A stretch of DNA of 22,619 nt from an uncultured Clostridia bacterium (GCA_904502225.1 CAJGDO010000021.1:1-22619); one strand, 5' to 3'. Positions 1 through 8,507 are shown, counted from the first letter of the stretch. Notes: generated from the letters alone by a model not told the origin. Translations and numbers: made by a program.

Positions 1-54
1 ATCGTTGGTGTTGTAGCAATTACTTGCGTACAGGCACAGATGAGAAATAAATAA
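1..54 (+). CDS. pta: phosphate acetyltransferase, C-terminal end (partial)
   Basis: The window opens inside a reading frame that gives a 17-residue tail, IVGVVAITCVQAQMRNK, followed by TAA at 52-54. The VVAIT..QAQ ending is typical of the C-terminus of phosphate acetyltransferase, which converts acetyl-CoA and phosphate to acetyl phosphate. The next gene, 21 bases on, is acetate kinase, the normal partner in a pta-ackA operon that makes ATP and acetate. Only the tail is visible, so the call rests on this short match plus context. Confidence 0.8.
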   Translation: MVGVVAITCVQAQMRNK

Positions 55-75
55 TTTAAAAAGAGGTTGATTTAA

Positions 76-1272
76 TTGAAAATTCTAGTTATAAATGCAG
101 GAAGTTCATCACTTAAATATCAACTTATCGATATGACAGACGAAAGCGTTATCTTAAAGGGCGTTTGCGAAAGAATTACTTTTACAGGTGGCCAATTAAC
201 TCAAAAAACTTTTGATGGAAGACAATGTATCATCAAACAAGATATGCCAACACATAAAGAAGCAATGGAAATTGTTCTTAAGGCTATGCTTGACAAAGAA
301 AACGGCGCATTAAAGAGCATTGATGAAATCGGCGCAGTAGGTCACAGAGTTCTCCACTCTGGTGAAGACTTCCACTCATCAGTTGTTATTGATGACGAAG
401 TTATCGCTATCTGCGAAAAGAACGCTGAACTTGGCCCTCTACACATGCCAGGCAACATCGCTTGCATTAAGAGTTGCCGTGAAGTTATGCCAGGCGTTCC
501 AATGGTTGCAGTGTTTGATACAACTTTCCACTCAACAATGCCTGCTAAAGCATATATGTATGGTATCCCATATTCAGTTTATGAACAATACAAAATCAGA
601 AAATATGGTTTCCACGGCACTTCACACAAATTCGTAAGTGAAGAAACCATTAAACTTTTAGGCAAAAAAGATTCAAAAATTGTTGTTTGCCACCTTGGCA
701 ACGGCTCATCAATCTCTGCTGTTAAAGACGGCAAGTGTCAAGACACTTCAATGGGCTTTACACCGCTTGAAGGTTTGGTTATGGGAACAAGAAGTGGTGA
801 CATTGACCCAGCAGCAGTTGAATTTTTAAGAGCAAAACTTAACCTTTCACCAGAAGAAGTTGTTAACTATCTCAACAAAAAGTGCGGTATTTTAGGTGTG
901 AGTGAATTGTCAAGCGACTTGCGTGACTTAACTGCAGCAGCAGAACAAGGCAACGAAAAAGCAAGATTAGCACTTGAAATTCTTGCTTATAGAGTTAAGA
1001 AATACGTTGGTAGTTATATTGCAGTTTTAGGTGGCGTTGATGCAATCGTGTTTACCGGTGGTATTGGCGAACACTCTGAACTTGTCCGTGGTTTAGTTAT
1101 GGAAGGTATGGAATTCTGCGGTGCTAAATTCGACCAAAAGAAAAACCTAGAATATTCTTCTGACATCGGCTACTTAAATACAGACGATTCAAAGGTTAAG
1201 ATTATCGTTTTACCAACCAACGAAGAACTTTCTATCGCAAGAGAAACAAAAAGTTTAACAGAAAACAAGTAA
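76..1272 (+). CDS. ackA: acetate kinase
   Basis: Acetate kinase (398 aa, normal family length) interconverts acetyl phosphate + ADP and acetate + ATP in the cytoplasm, the ATP-yielding last step of acetate fermentation. The start is a TTG at 76, preceded by AGAGG at 62-66, and it gives the canonical N-terminus MKILVINAGSSSLKYQL. Visible family residues include N7, the GSSS phosphate-binding turn, D148 in VFDTTFH, H180 in KYGFHGTSH, GNGSS, R239 in GTRSGD, the FTGGIGE motif and the TNEE motif with E383/E384 near the C-terminus. It lies 21 bases after the pta tail and is surely co-transcribed with it. No obvious intrinsic terminator follows; the next unit has its own promoter. Confidence 0.97.
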   Translation: MKILVINAGSSSLKYQLIDMTDESVILKGVCERITFTGGQLTQKTFDGRQCIIKQDMPTHKEAMEIVLKAMLDKENGALKSIDEIGAVGHRVLHSGEDFHSSVVIDDEVIAICEKNAELGPLHMPGNIACIKSCREVMPGVPMVAVFDTTFHSTMPAKAYMYGIPYSVYEQYKIRKYGFHGTSHKFVSEETIKLLGKKDSKIVVCHLGNGSSISAVKDGKCQDTSMGFTPLEGLVMGTRSGDIDPAAVEFLRAKLNLSPEEVVNYLNKKCGILGVSELSSDLRDLTAAAEQGNEKARLALEILAYRVKKYVGSYIAVLGGVDAIVFTGGIGEHSELVRGLVMEGMEFCGAKFDQKKNLEYSSDIGYLNTDDSKVKIIVLPTNEELSIARETKSLTENK

Positions 1273-1307
1273 AACGCTTAAAATATCAAATATATTGTTA
1301 AAAAAAG

Positions 1308-1336
1308 TTGACAATAATTTGTAAATAGTATATACT
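1308..1336 (+). promoter_or_regulatory. sigma-A type promoter for yceD-rpmF
   Basis: TTGACA (1308-1313), a 17-base spacer and TATACT (1331-1336) form a near-consensus promoter. Transcription would start around 1343, leaving a leader of about 20 bases before the yceD ATG. Confidence 0.8.
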
Positions 1337-1362
1337 TGTATGGCTATTGAGTTATAAAGATT

Positions 1363-1806
1363 ATGATTTTAGACTTAAGGAAACTTAAAAGAAGTGGTTT
1401 AGATAAAAGCGAATTCTTTTTCGAGTATGAGCCACAAGAAAATTTAATCGACCTTCCAGAGGCAAAAATTGTTATGCCAATTAAAATAAACGGAACGGTT
1501 TCATTGACAGGGAACAAAAGTGCTTTTGTTGAAGGGGAAGTTAATTTTTCAATCCAAGGCGAGTGTACAAGGTGTTTAGACCCCGTTGAAAAGGAATATC
1601 TTTTAAGTTTTAGCGAAGGTGTTGAAGAGGATAATCTTGATGGATATTCGGTCAAAAACGACACGATTGACTTAACGAAGATAGTTGACGACCTTATAAT
1701 GATGAATTCGCCATTGACATTTTTATGTAGTGAAGATTGCAAAGGAATTTGTTTTAACTGTGGCGAAAACTTAAATAAAGGTCAATGTAAATGTAAAAAC
1801 AAATAG
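1363..1806 (+). CDS. yceD: YceD/DUF177 family protein
   Basis: A 147-aa protein of the YceD (DUF177) family. It has the expected N-terminus (ILDLRKLKRSG), a central CTRC segment in GECTRCLDPVEKEY, and a C-terminal cysteine cluster (LCSEDCKGICFNCGENL.. CKCK) that may bind zinc. In bacteria this family sits almost always directly upstream of rpmF, as here (15 bases apart), and is linked to 23S rRNA/large-subunit metabolism; its exact biochemical role is not settled. The ATG at 1363 lies about 20 bases after the predicted transcription start, with only a weak ribosome-binding site. Confidence 0.9.
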   Translation: MILDLRKLKRSGLDKSEFFFEYEPQENLIDLPEAKIVMPIKINGTVSLTGNKSAFVEGEVNFSIQGECTRCLDPVEKEYLLSFSEGVEEDNLDGYSVKNDTIDLTKIVDDLIMMNSPLTFLCSEDCKGICFNCGENLNKGQCKCKNK

Positions 1807-1821
1807 GGTAGGTATAGAAAA

Positions 1822-2016
1822 ATGGCAGTACAAAAAAGTAAAACATCAAAACAAAGAACAAATAAAAGATTTGCAAACTGGAAGTTGGAAACACCAAACC
1901 TTTCAGAATGCCCACAATGCCACGAATTAAAGGCATCACATATCGTTTGTCCTAAATGCGGATACTATAACGGCAAACAAGTTATAGATATGTCTAAAAA
2001 AGAAAAGCAAGACTAA
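1822..2016 (+). CDS. rpmF: 50S ribosomal protein L32
   Basis: Ribosomal protein L32 (64 aa), a zinc-ribbon protein of the large subunit. The start MAVQKSKTSKQRTNKRF is highly characteristic, and two cysteine pairs (CPQC and CPKC, about residues 33-49) form the zinc site, so this is the zinc-binding form. It follows yceD by 15 bases, the conserved yceD-rpmF arrangement, with a purine-rich GGGTAGG element upstream. In many Bacillota plsX/fab genes follow; here transcription instead ends at hairpins and the next genes are on the other strand. Confidence 0.97.
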   Translation: MAVQKSKTSKQRTNKRFANWKLETPNLSECPQCHELKASHIVCPKCGYYNGKQVIDMSKKEKQD

Positions 2017-2021
2017 TTTTG

Positions 2022-2042
2022 TCGGCAAAAAATCACTGCCGA
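2022..2042 (+). terminator. weak hairpin after rpmF
   Basis: TCGGCA (2022-2027) pairs with TGCCGA (2037-2042), followed by ATTTTTAG. The 6-bp stem and short T run make it at best an auxiliary terminator ahead of the stronger one at 2090. Confidence 0.4.
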
Positions 2043-2089
2043 ATTTTTAGTGGTGTAATTTTTTACACTTAAACCTTACTTTTAAAACT

Positions 2090-2122
2090 AAAACGCTACT
2101 TTTTAGTAGCGTTTTCTTTTTT
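2090..2122 (+). terminator. intrinsic terminator of yceD-rpmF
   Basis: A perfect 11-bp stem (2090-2100 with 2105-2115, core CGCTACT/AGTAGCG), a TTTT loop and a T-rich tail to 2122. It ends the rpmF transcript. Confidence 0.85.
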
Positions 2123-2130
2123 ATTATTGA

Positions 2131-2165
2131 CAAATAAAACAGCCTGTCAAAAGCGACAGGCTGTT
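2131..2165 (-). terminator. intrinsic terminator of rubrerythrin gene
   Basis: An 11-bp stem, 2138-2148 with 2155-2165 (core ACAGCCTGTC/GACAGGCTGT), loop of 6. Read on the minus strand it follows the rubrerythrin stop by 13 bases and is followed by a TTTTATTT tract. With the rpmF terminator it insulates two convergent units. Confidence 0.8.
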
Positions 2166-2178
2166 AGTTTTACTTAAA

Positions 2179-2715
2179 TTAGTAGTTAATAACTCTTAAT
2201 TGGAAGTATGCTTGTGGGTGGTCACAGATAGGGCACTTGTTTGGTGCTTCTGGATAGTCAACGATATGACCACAGTTTCTGCAAATCCAAACAACTTTTT
2301 GGTTTTTCTTAAATACTGTGCCATCTTCAATGTTCTTTAAGAGAGCCAAATATCTTTCTTCGTGTTCTTTTTCGATAGCGGCAACACCAGAGAAAAGCCT
2401 TGCAATATCGTCAAAACCTTCTTCTTTGGCTTCTTTTGCCATACGTGCATACATATCAGTCCATTCACTATTTTCGCCAGCAGCAGCGTCCTTTAAGTTG
2501 TCGATTGTTGAGCCAACGCCGTCGTGAAGGAGTTTAAACCAAATTTTAGCGTGTTCTTTTTCGTTATCAGCAGTTTCTAAAAAGAAAGCAGCAATTTGTT
2601 CATAGCCTTCTTTTTTTGCTTTAGAAGCATAGTATGTATATTTATTTCTTGCTTGACTTTCGCCAGCAAATGCTTCCATTAAATTCTTTTCGGTTTTTGT
2701 ACCTTTTAAATTCAT
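2179..2715 (-). CDS. rbr: rubrerythrin
   Basis: Rubrerythrin (178 aa), a cytoplasmic non-haem di-iron peroxidase that protects anaerobes from hydrogen peroxide. The N-terminal ferritin-like four-helix domain carries carboxylate/histidine motifs (MEAFAGESQARNKY, DNEKEHAK, AAIEKEHEERY). The C-terminal rubredoxin-like domain has two CxxC pairs (CRNCGH and CPICDH) for a single iron. The frame is open to 2763, but the start was set at the ATG at 2715 because an ideal AAGGAGA lies at 2721-2727 and the protein then begins MNLKGTKTEKNL, the usual family start. It is monocistronic, with its own promoter and terminator. Confidence 0.96.
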   Translation of the reverse strand: MNLKGTKTEKNLMEAFAGESQARNKYTYYASKAKKEGYEQIAAFFLETADNEKEHAKIWFKLLHDGVGSTIDNLKDAAAGENSEWTDMYARMAKEAKEEGFDDIARLFSGVAAIEKEHEERYLALLKNIEDGTVFKKNQKVVWICRNCGHIVDYPEAPNKCPICDHPQAYFQLRVINY

Positions 2716-2744
2716 AATAATCTCCTTAAATAATTTATGTACAT

Positions 2745-2773
2745 ATTTTATAATATGCCCCAAATTTTGTCAA
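2745..2773 (-). promoter_or_regulatory. promoter of rubrerythrin gene
   Basis: On the minus strand TTGACA (2773-2768), a 17-base spacer, and TAAAAT (2750-2745), upstream of the rubrerythrin ribosome-binding site. No clear PerR-type operator was recognised. Confidence 0.7.
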
Positions 2774-2795
2774 TAAGTTTTTCAAAAAATTTTTT

Positions 2796-2828
2796 CAACA
2801 AAAAAGCCTATTTTTCAATAGGCTTTTT
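2796..2828 (-). terminator. intrinsic terminator of glyS
   Basis: A perfect 12-bp stem, 2801-2812 with 2817-2828 (core AAGCCTATT/AATAGGCTT), loop TTTC. It lies 10 bases after the GlyRS stop on the minus strand, with A-rich plus-strand flank giving the U tract. Confidence 0.85.
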
Positions 2829-2838
2829 AATTTGCAAA

Positions 2839-4248
2839 TTAAAACTTAATTTTTTCATCAATATATTTCTTTAATTCTGCAACAGGAATTCTAACTTGTT
2901 CCATCGTGTCCCTATCACGAACAGTGACAGCATTATCTTCAAGCGTGTCAAAGTCAATGGTAATGCAGAAAGGCGTTCCGATTTCATCTTGACGGCGATA
3001 ACGCTTACCGATTGAGCCTGATTCATCATAGTCAACAGGGAAGCACTTGATTAAGTCGCTGTAAATTTCATCAGCCTTTTCAGAAAGTTTTTTAGAAAGT
3101 GGTAAAACAGCCGCCTTAAATGGTGCTAGTGTTGGGTGAAGTCTTAAAACCGTTCTAACGTCGTTCTTTTCAGTATCCACAACTTCTTCATCATAAGCAT
3201 TGCAAAGGATTGCAAGCACAGTTCTTTCAACGCCAAGGCTAGGTTCAACAACGTAAGGAATATATCTTTCGCCTGTTTCTTGGTCAAAGTAAGAAAGGTC
3301 TTTTTTAGAAGTGTTTTGGTGTTGTGTAAGGTCATAATCAGTTCTATCAGCAACGCCCCAAAGTTCGCCCCAACCAAACGGGAACAAGAACTCAAAGTCA
3401 GTTGTTGCTTTTGAATAGAAACAGAGTTCTTCTGGCGAGTGGTCACGAAGTCTAATTCTTTCATCCTTAATACCGATAGAAAGTAGCCAGTTGTGGCAGA
3501 AAGAACGCCAGTAAGAGAACCATTCTAAATCAGTGCCAGGTTTGCAGAAGAATTCCAATTCCATTTGTTCAAATTCACGCACTCTGAAAATAAAGTTGCC
3601 TGGGGTTATTTCGTTTCTAAACGATTTACCAATTTGAGCGATACCGAAAGGCATTTTCTTTCTTGTTGTCCTTTGAACGTTTACAAAGTTAGTAAAAATA
3701 CCTTGTGCAGTTTCAGGGCGGAGATAAACGGTGTTTTTAGCGTCCTCTGTCACGCCTTGGAAAGTTTTGAACATAAGGTTAAATTGGCGAATATCGGTAA
3801 AGTTATGTTTGCCACAAGTTGGGCAAGGGATATTGTGTTCATCAACAAACGCCTTCATTTCTTGGTGCGAAAAAGCATCGATAGGTTTAGGGAGGGTAAA
3901 GTCGTTTTCGCTTGCCCAGTCCTCGATAAGTTTATCAGCCCTAAATCTTTCGTGGCATTCACGACAGTCCATAAGTGGGTCAGAAAAACCTGCCAAGTGC
4001 CCTGATGCAACCCAAGTTTGTGGGTTCATTAAAATAGCAGCGTCCAAACCGACGTTAAGTTTATTTTCAGTGACGAATTTTTGCCACCAAGCACGTTTAA
4101 CGTTGTTTTTTAATTCAACGCCAAGTGGGCCGTAATCCCAAGTGTTTGCAAGGCCACCGTAAATTTCACTGCCAGGGAAAATAAAGCCCCTGTTCTTGCA
4201 AAGGTTAACAACCTTTTCCATTGTTGCACAACTCTTAATTTCTTCCAT
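2839..4248 (-). CDS. glyS: glycyl-tRNA synthetase (alpha2, class II)
   Basis: Single-chain dimeric glycyl-tRNA synthetase (469 aa, family 450-500) that charges tRNA-Gly. It is the GlyQS/Grs1 type, not the two-subunit alpha2beta2 enzyme. Visible features are the family N-terminus (GFIFPGSEIYGGLANTWDYG), a CRECH/CPTCGKH zinc-like insert, RPETAQGIF, class II motif 2 (FRNEI..RVREFEQMELEFF), motif 3 (EPSLGVERTVLAIL) and a C-terminal anticodon-binding domain beginning near LHPTLAPFKAAVLPL. AGAGG at 4255-4259 sets the ATG at 4248. It has its own promoter; the upstream interval is too short for a T-box leader. Confidence 0.96.
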   Translation of the reverse strand: MEEIKSCATMEKVVNLCKNRGFIFPGSEIYGGLANTWDYGPLGVELKNNVKRAWWQKFVTENKLNVGLDAAILMNPQTWVASGHLAGFSDPLMDCRECHERFRADKLIEDWASENDFTLPKPIDAFSHQEMKAFVDEHNIPCPTCGKHNFTDIRQFNLMFKTFQGVTEDAKNTVYLRPETAQGIFTNFVNVQRTTRKKMPFGIAQIGKSFRNEITPGNFIFRVREFEQMELEFFCKPGTDLEWFSYWRSFCHNWLLSIGIKDERIRLRDHSPEELCFYSKATTDFEFLFPFGWGELWGVADRTDYDLTQHQNTSKKDLSYFDQETGERYIPYVVEPSLGVERTVLAILCNAYDEEVVDTEKNDVRTVLRLHPTLAPFKAAVLPLSKKLSEKADEIYSDLIKCFPVDYDESGSIGKRYRRQDEIGTPFCITIDFDTLEDNAVTVRDRDTMEQVRIPVAELKKYIDEKIKF

Positions 4249-4302
4249 CTTAAACCTCTATTATAAATCTAGTTTAGAATCATATTTTTTAACTACTCAA
4301 AT

Positions 4303-4331
4303 AGTATATATTAATTTAGTTATTTAGTCAA
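4303..4331 (-). promoter_or_regulatory. promoter of glyS
   Basis: Minus-strand TTGACT (4331-4326), 17-base spacer, TATACT (4308-4303). It lies between the acyltransferase stop and the GlyRS start, so glyS has its own promoter even if upstream transcription reads through (no terminator seen after 4376). Confidence 0.75.
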
Positions 4332-4375
4332 ACAAAAGTGGGCGAGTGTAAAGTAAAAATAACCAAATATATCCG

Positions 4376-5431
4376 TTATAAAATAAAATCTTTAATTTTT
4401 TGATTTTTACATTTATGTAAAACGTATCCAAGCAAAATAGTTATAACTATAATTGCAAAGCACGAAACAGTATAAAAATAAGGGATTTTAACGATAGACT
4501 CATTAATAATCCTAAAAATAAATAAAAACAAAATATGAGAATAATACATAAAATTCGATATATCTCTGGTTGCTTTTGAAAGTTTTATCAATTTAGGGTT
4601 GTCGGTTGTATTTGTCAACAACAATACCATAACTAAAAAAGTTAAAGGATATAAGAATATCGATAGTTTAACGTTTACGCGTAAATTAAACTTTTTTGCT
4701 AGATAAATTTCTAATGCAAAAAGCACGATGGATATTAAAAGAAGAATAAACAAAAGTTTATTGTTTTTCTTATAGAATTTTAAGAAATTATCTAAAAAGT
4801 ATCCCATAAAAATAAAGCCAAGTCCAAGCCCCAAAGGTCTTTGAAAATAGGCGTAAAAAAACGGGTTAGAAACAAGGCTTGATATTACTGGAATTTTTAT
4901 TCCAAGTCCAAAATAAATGCTACCTAAAAGTGCAATTACGTATAAAATAAAAACAAAAACCGATGCGATTTTTATTACCTTAAATTTGTGGCATAAGGTT
5001 AAAACAAAAAGCCCTAAAAAAACCGCTGGGAAAAACCAAAGTTGATATCCGACACCGTTTACGAAAAAACAAAAAATAAAGTCTTGAATAAAGGTTGAAA
5101 GAACAAAAGTATTAGTTGCAAAATCGTAAACGATATGATAAATAAAATAAACGCCACTCCAAAAAAGGTATACTCTAAAAAGCCTAATCCACGTTGGCAG
5201 TATCGGTGCACCAGAATTTAACTTTTGTACGTAAAAATAAGAAATTGTGCAAAGGAAAAAAGGCACCGCAATCCTTGGCAAGTAATCAACAAAGAACTCT
5301 TCTAAATAAGGGTTAATGTCCTTAAAAGGTTTTGCGTGGATTATAATGACCATTATGGCACAAACAATTCTAAATAAATCTATTAAAGCGTTTCTTTGCT
5401 TTTTTTCCAAAGTAAATAATTGATTTGTCAT
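4376..5431 (-). CDS. acyltransferase 3 family membrane protein
   Basis: A 351-aa integral membrane protein with about ten hydrophobic segments, matching the acyltransferase 3 family (PF01757) that moves acyl groups, often acetyl, onto cell-surface sugars. The first segment, ALIDLFRIVCAIMVIIIHAKP, carries the family's conserved Arg and His in the R..(x10)..H arrangement. The substrate cannot be told: peptidoglycan, capsule and teichoic-acid sugars are all possible, and no SGNH domain is fused. A GGTGG-type ribosome-binding site precedes the ATG at 5431. It stands alone, divergent from glnS, with its own promoter. Confidence 0.85.
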   Translation of the reverse strand: MTNQLFTLEKKQRNALIDLFRIVCAIMVIIIHAKPFKDINPYLEEFFVDYLPRIAVPFFLCTISYFYVQKLNSGAPILPTWIRLFRVYLFWSGVYFIYHIVYDFATNTFVLSTFIQDFIFCFFVNGVGYQLWFFPAVFLGLFVLTLCHKFKVIKIASVFVFILYVIALLGSIYFGLGIKIPVISSLVSNPFFYAYFQRPLGLGLGFIFMGYFLDNFLKFYKKNNKLLFILLLISIVLFALEIYLAKKFNLRVNVKLSIFLYPLTFLVMVLLLTNTTDNPKLIKLSKATRDISNFMYYSHILFLFIFRIINESIVKIPYFYTVSCFAIIVITILLGYVLHKCKNQKIKDFIL

Positions 5432-5471
5432 TTATCCACCTACTAAACTAAAAATAAAATATATTATATAT

Positions 5472-5500
5472 ACTATAAAATAAAAAGACCAATCCGTCAA
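5472..5500 (-). promoter_or_regulatory. promoter of acyltransferase 3 gene
   Basis: Minus-strand TTGACG (5500-5495), 17-base spacer, TATAGT (5477-5472), about 40 bases upstream of the ATG. Confidence 0.7.
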
Positions 5501-5569
5501 TCTTTTTTTTGGCATTTAAGGAAATATCGTTAAATATAATAAAAATTGCTTTTGTATTTTGTTATTTTG

Positions 5570-5578
5570 TGTTATACT
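5570..5578 (+). promoter_or_regulatory. extended -10 promoter of glnS
   Basis: TGTTATACT (TGn + TATACT) is an extended -10 element 32 bases before the glnS ATG. No good -35 sits at the right spacing, which is tolerated in extended -10 promoters. Confidence 0.55.
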
Positions 5579-5609
5579 TATTGAAAACAACATTAAAGGA
5601 AAGTTTGCT

Positions 5610-7247
5610 ATGGTTGAAGCGACTAATTTTATTGAACAAATCATAAACGAAGAGTTAGAATCAGGAAAGGTAAACAGCGTTTACACCCGTTTCCCACCTG
5701 AACCTAACGGATATTTGCATATAGGTCACGCAAAAAGCCTTTGCATAAATTTCGGTATGAAAGAAAAATATAACGGAAAATGCAATTTGTTTTTTGACGA
5801 CACTAACCCATCAAAAGAAAAAACCGAGTTTGTTGACGCTATTAAGGAAGATATAAAATGGCTTGGTTTTACTTGGGATATAGAAAATTATGCATCTGAC
5901 TATTTTGAAAAAATTTACGACTTTGCCGTTGAACTTATCAAAAAAGGCAAGGCGTTTGTTTGCGATATGTCGCCAGAAGAAATAAGTAAAAACCGTGGCA
6001 CCTTAACCGAACCTGGTAAGGAAAGCCCTTATAGGAATAGAAGTGTTGAAGAAAACCTTGCACTCTTTACGGCTATGAGAAACGGCGAATTTGCTGACGG
6101 CGAAAAATGTTTAAGGGCAAAGATTGATATGGCATCGCCAAACATCAATATGCGTGACCCTGTAATTTACAGAATTTTGCGTCAAACCCACCACAGAACG
6201 GGGGATAAGTGGTGCATTTATCCTATGTATGACTATGCACACCCTATATGCGACTATATGCAAGGCATAACTCACTCGCTTTGCACGTTAGAGTTTGAAG
6301 ACCACCGCCCACTTTACGATTGGGTTGGCATTGAACTCGGCTTTAATCCAAAGCCAAGGCAAATTGAGTTTGCCCGCCTTAACGTCACCAACCTTGTTAT
6401 GAGCAAAAGGTATCTTAAAAAACTTGTTGAAGAAGGTTTTGTTGACGGTTGGGACGACCCAAGAATGCCAACTTTAACAGGTTTAAGAAATAGGGGTATC
6501 CCAGCGGACGCATTAAAAGATTTCTGTGCAAGAATTGGCGTAAGCAAGGCAAATTCAGAAGTTCAAATTAGTTATTTAGAGGCTTGCATTAGAGAGTACC
6601 TAAACGCCCACGCAGAGCGTGCTATGGCAGTTTTAAAGCCTATTAAACTAACTATAACTAACTATCCAGATGGAAAGAGTGAACAAGTTGATTTTGAAAT
6701 TAACCCTAACGAAGAAGTTAAGCGTGTTAGAAAAGTGGAATTTTCTAAAAACTTATTTATTGACGCTGATGACTTTTCACTTGACCCACCACCAAAATAT
6801 TTCCGCTTGAAAAAGGACGGTTTTGTTAGACTTAAAGGTGCATATATCGTTAAGTGCGATGACGTTGTTTTAGATGAAAACGGTGACGTAAAAGAAATTT
6901 TATGCACCTATTTCCCTGAAAGTAAGAGTGGGGAAGACACTTCTGGAATTAAGTGCAAAGGCGTTATCCAATGGGTAAACGAAAGCACTGCAATCGACAC
7001 GGAAATTCGCCAATATGGCCACTTGTTAAAGGACGAAGAATATGCTGGGCAAGACTTTGCTGAACGTATGAATTTTGACAGTGTTAAAGTGTTTAACGGT
7101 AAGGTAGAACCTTATGTTTTTGCTAACGATAAGGACGTTTGCTATCAACTTATCAGAACGGGATATTTTAAGCGTTTAGAAAGAAATGGCAAGGAAATTT
7201 TAAGCGAAATCGTTTCCTTAAAAGACAACTTTAACGTTAAGAAATAA
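5610..7247 (+). CDS. glnS: glutaminyl-tRNA synthetase
   Basis: GlnRS (545 aa) attaches glutamine to tRNA-Gln. The class I HIGH motif is PNGYLHIGHAKS (H37-H40) and the KMSKS-like loop is VMSKR (residues 263-267), the form typical of GlnRS, not GluRS. The C-terminal half is the two-barrel anticodon-binding region of GlnRS. The frame opens further upstream, but the start was placed at the ATG at 5610 because AAAGGA (5595-5600) precedes it and the upstream extension would overlap the promoter. The cyclophilin gene follows directly, probably in the same operon. Having GlnRS implies direct charging, although GatCAB may also exist elsewhere. Confidence 0.95.
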   Translation: MVEATNFIEQIINEELESGKVNSVYTRFPPEPNGYLHIGHAKSLCINFGMKEKYNGKCNLFFDDTNPSKEKTEFVDAIKEDIKWLGFTWDIENYASDYFEKIYDFAVELIKKGKAFVCDMSPEEISKNRGTLTEPGKESPYRNRSVEENLALFTAMRNGEFADGEKCLRAKIDMASPNINMRDPVIYRILRQTHHRTGDKWCIYPMYDYAHPICDYMQGITHSLCTLEFEDHRPLYDWVGIELGFNPKPRQIEFARLNVTNLVMSKRYLKKLVEEGFVDGWDDPRMPTLTGLRNRGIPADALKDFCARIGVSKANSEVQISYLEACIREYLNAHAERAMAVLKPIKLTITNYPDGKSEQVDFEINPNEEVKRVRKVEFSKNLFIDADDFSLDPPPKYFRLKKDGFVRLKGAYIVKCDDVVLDENGDVKEILCTYFPESKSGEDTSGIKCKGVIQWVNESTAIDTEIRQYGHLLKDEEYAGQDFAERMNFDSVKVFNGKVEPYVFANDKDVCYQLIRTGYFKRLERNGKEILSEIVSLKDNFNVKK

Positions 7248-7258
7248 TGGAGAAAAAA

Positions 7259-7768
7259 ATGAAAAAAGTTTGTATAGAATTTACCGACGGAAAGAAGATT
7301 AATTTAGAACTTTACCCTGAACACGCACCTATCACGGTCGAAAATTTTATCGACCTTGTTAAGAGCGGGTTTTACGACGGATTGTGTTTCCACAGGGTAA
7401 TCGCAGGCTTTATGATACAAGGTGGTGGCTTTACTTATAACAACGGTTTGGTTGAGAAAAAAGCACCAAAAACCATTAAGGGCGAATTTGCAATGAACGG
7501 TGTTAAAAACGACCTTCACCACGGTATCGGCGTAATCTCAATGGCAAGAACAATGATGCCAAATTCAGCATCTTCACAATTCTTTATCTGTGCTGATGAC
7601 CAAGCATATTTGGATGCTCAATACGCTGCATTCGGCAAGGTTTGTGATGAAGAAAGTTTGCAAGCAGTGTTGGATATTGCGGGTGTTAAAACAACACGTT
7701 GGGGATATTATGACGACGTGCCTGTTGAACCTGTGGTAATGAAAAAAGTTTATATGATTGAAGAATAA
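7259..7768 (+). CDS. peptidyl-prolyl cis-trans isomerase, cyclophilin type
   Basis: A 169-aa single-domain cyclophilin that speeds cis-trans isomerisation of prolyl bonds; no signal peptide, so cytoplasmic. Family motifs are ITVENFIDLV, FHRVIAGFMIQGGGF with the catalytic Arg, GVISMARTMMPNSASSQFFI and a conserved late AFGKV segment. An ATG at 7247 overlaps the glnS stop (TAATG), but the second ATG at 7259 was chosen: GGAG at 7249-7252 is correctly spaced for it and the protein then starts MKKVCIEF. The short overlap region suggests translational coupling to glnS. Confidence 0.93.
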   Translation: MKKVCIEFTDGKKINLELYPEHAPITVENFIDLVKSGFYDGLCFHRVIAGFMIQGGGFTYNNGLVEKKAPKTIKGEFAMNGVKNDLHHGIGVISMARTMMPNSASSQFFICADDQAYLDAQYAAFGKVCDEESLQAVLDIAGVKTTRWGYYDDVPVEPVVMKKVYMIEE

Positions 7769-7796
7769 AAAAGCGACCAAAAGGTCGCTTTTTGTC
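7768..7796 (+). terminator. intrinsic terminator of glnS-cyclophilin
   Basis: An 11-bp stem, 7768-7778 with 7783-7793 (core AGCGACC/GGTCGCT), AAAA loop and T run; it begins at the last base of the stop codon. Its A-rich left flank could also make it work for the convergent lipoprotein gene. Confidence 0.88.
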
Positions 7797-7841
7797 TTTA
7801 TTGTCTTTATATTTTTGTCACCATAAATGTATGTGCATTTG

Positions 7842-8507
7842 TTAAAAGATGTCTTTAATCGCAAGCACCTTTCCGGTTAATCCATCAAGCAAAAGTGCCT
7901 TTGTGCCGTTTGAGTTTGATAGCCCAACGTACCAATAAGAGCGGTTATCTTTAACAAGAACTCTTAAGGTAATTTCAGCGTTAAAATCGCCGTTGGAATT
8001 ATAGTAAGTTTTAAGCAATTCGCCTTGGCTTTTTTGCAAACAAGAAAGTGCTTTTGTATAAGATATTGTGCCTTTAACAAGGGTAGATTTCATTTTAACA
8101 ACCTTTGTTTCCGAGCCGAAAGAAACGCTAATTTCAAACTCGTTTAGATTAAAATTTTCAACAGGCAAAAAAGCCGTTAAATTGTGCGAAACGGGGTTTA
8201 ACTTAAACGTGCTTTTATACTCTTTGCCGTTAAAGTTTAAGGCCACGTTATATGTAATGGTATCGTTTTGAACTTGGTTTAACCTAAAGGTTAGAACGTG
8301 CATTGTTTGACTTTTTTTGCCGTCAAAACTCTTGTTGACTTCAATAAAACCATAACCCGCAAAAATATCAAACTCGCTGTCTTGACTTTGATAACAGTTA
8401 GACCGCAATTCACTTACGTAAGGGGAAAGGGTATTTTGGGCTTGGCAACCGCAAAAGAGCAAAAAAACGCATACAAAAATTGATAAATAACACAAAAATC
8501 TTTTCAT
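7842..8507 (-). CDS. predicted lipoprotein of unknown function
   Basis: A 221-aa protein whose N-terminus (MKRFLCYLSIFVCVFLLFCGCQAQ) is a lipoprotein signal peptide with the likely modified cysteine at C21, so it is probably anchored on the outer face of the membrane. The mature part has many beta-strand-like stretches and no recognised domain. Its C-terminal third (residues ~140-221) ends with YWYVGLSNSNGTKALLLDGLTGKVLAIKDIF, which looks like a PepSY-type segment, though this is only an impression. The start at 8507 was chosen over an upstream ATG because AAAGGTG (8514-8520) precedes it and it begins the signal peptide. Confidence 0.75.
   Translation of the reverse strand: MKRFLCYLSIFVCVFLLFCGCQAQNTLSPYVSELRSNCYQSQDSEFDIFAGYGFIEVNKSFDGKKSQTMHVLTFRLNQVQNDTITYNVALNFNGKEYKSTFKLNPVSHNLTAFLPVENFNLNEFEISVSFGSETKVVKMKSTLVKGTISYTKALSCLQKSQGELLKTYYNSNGDFNAEITLRVLVKDNRSYWYVGLSNSNGTKALLLDGLTGKVLAIKDIF

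Noticed and set aside
4249..4375. T-box riboswitch upstream of glyS
   Set aside because: The 127-base interval contains the promoter and leaves only about 47 bases of leader, too short for a T-box and without its conserved motif or terminator.
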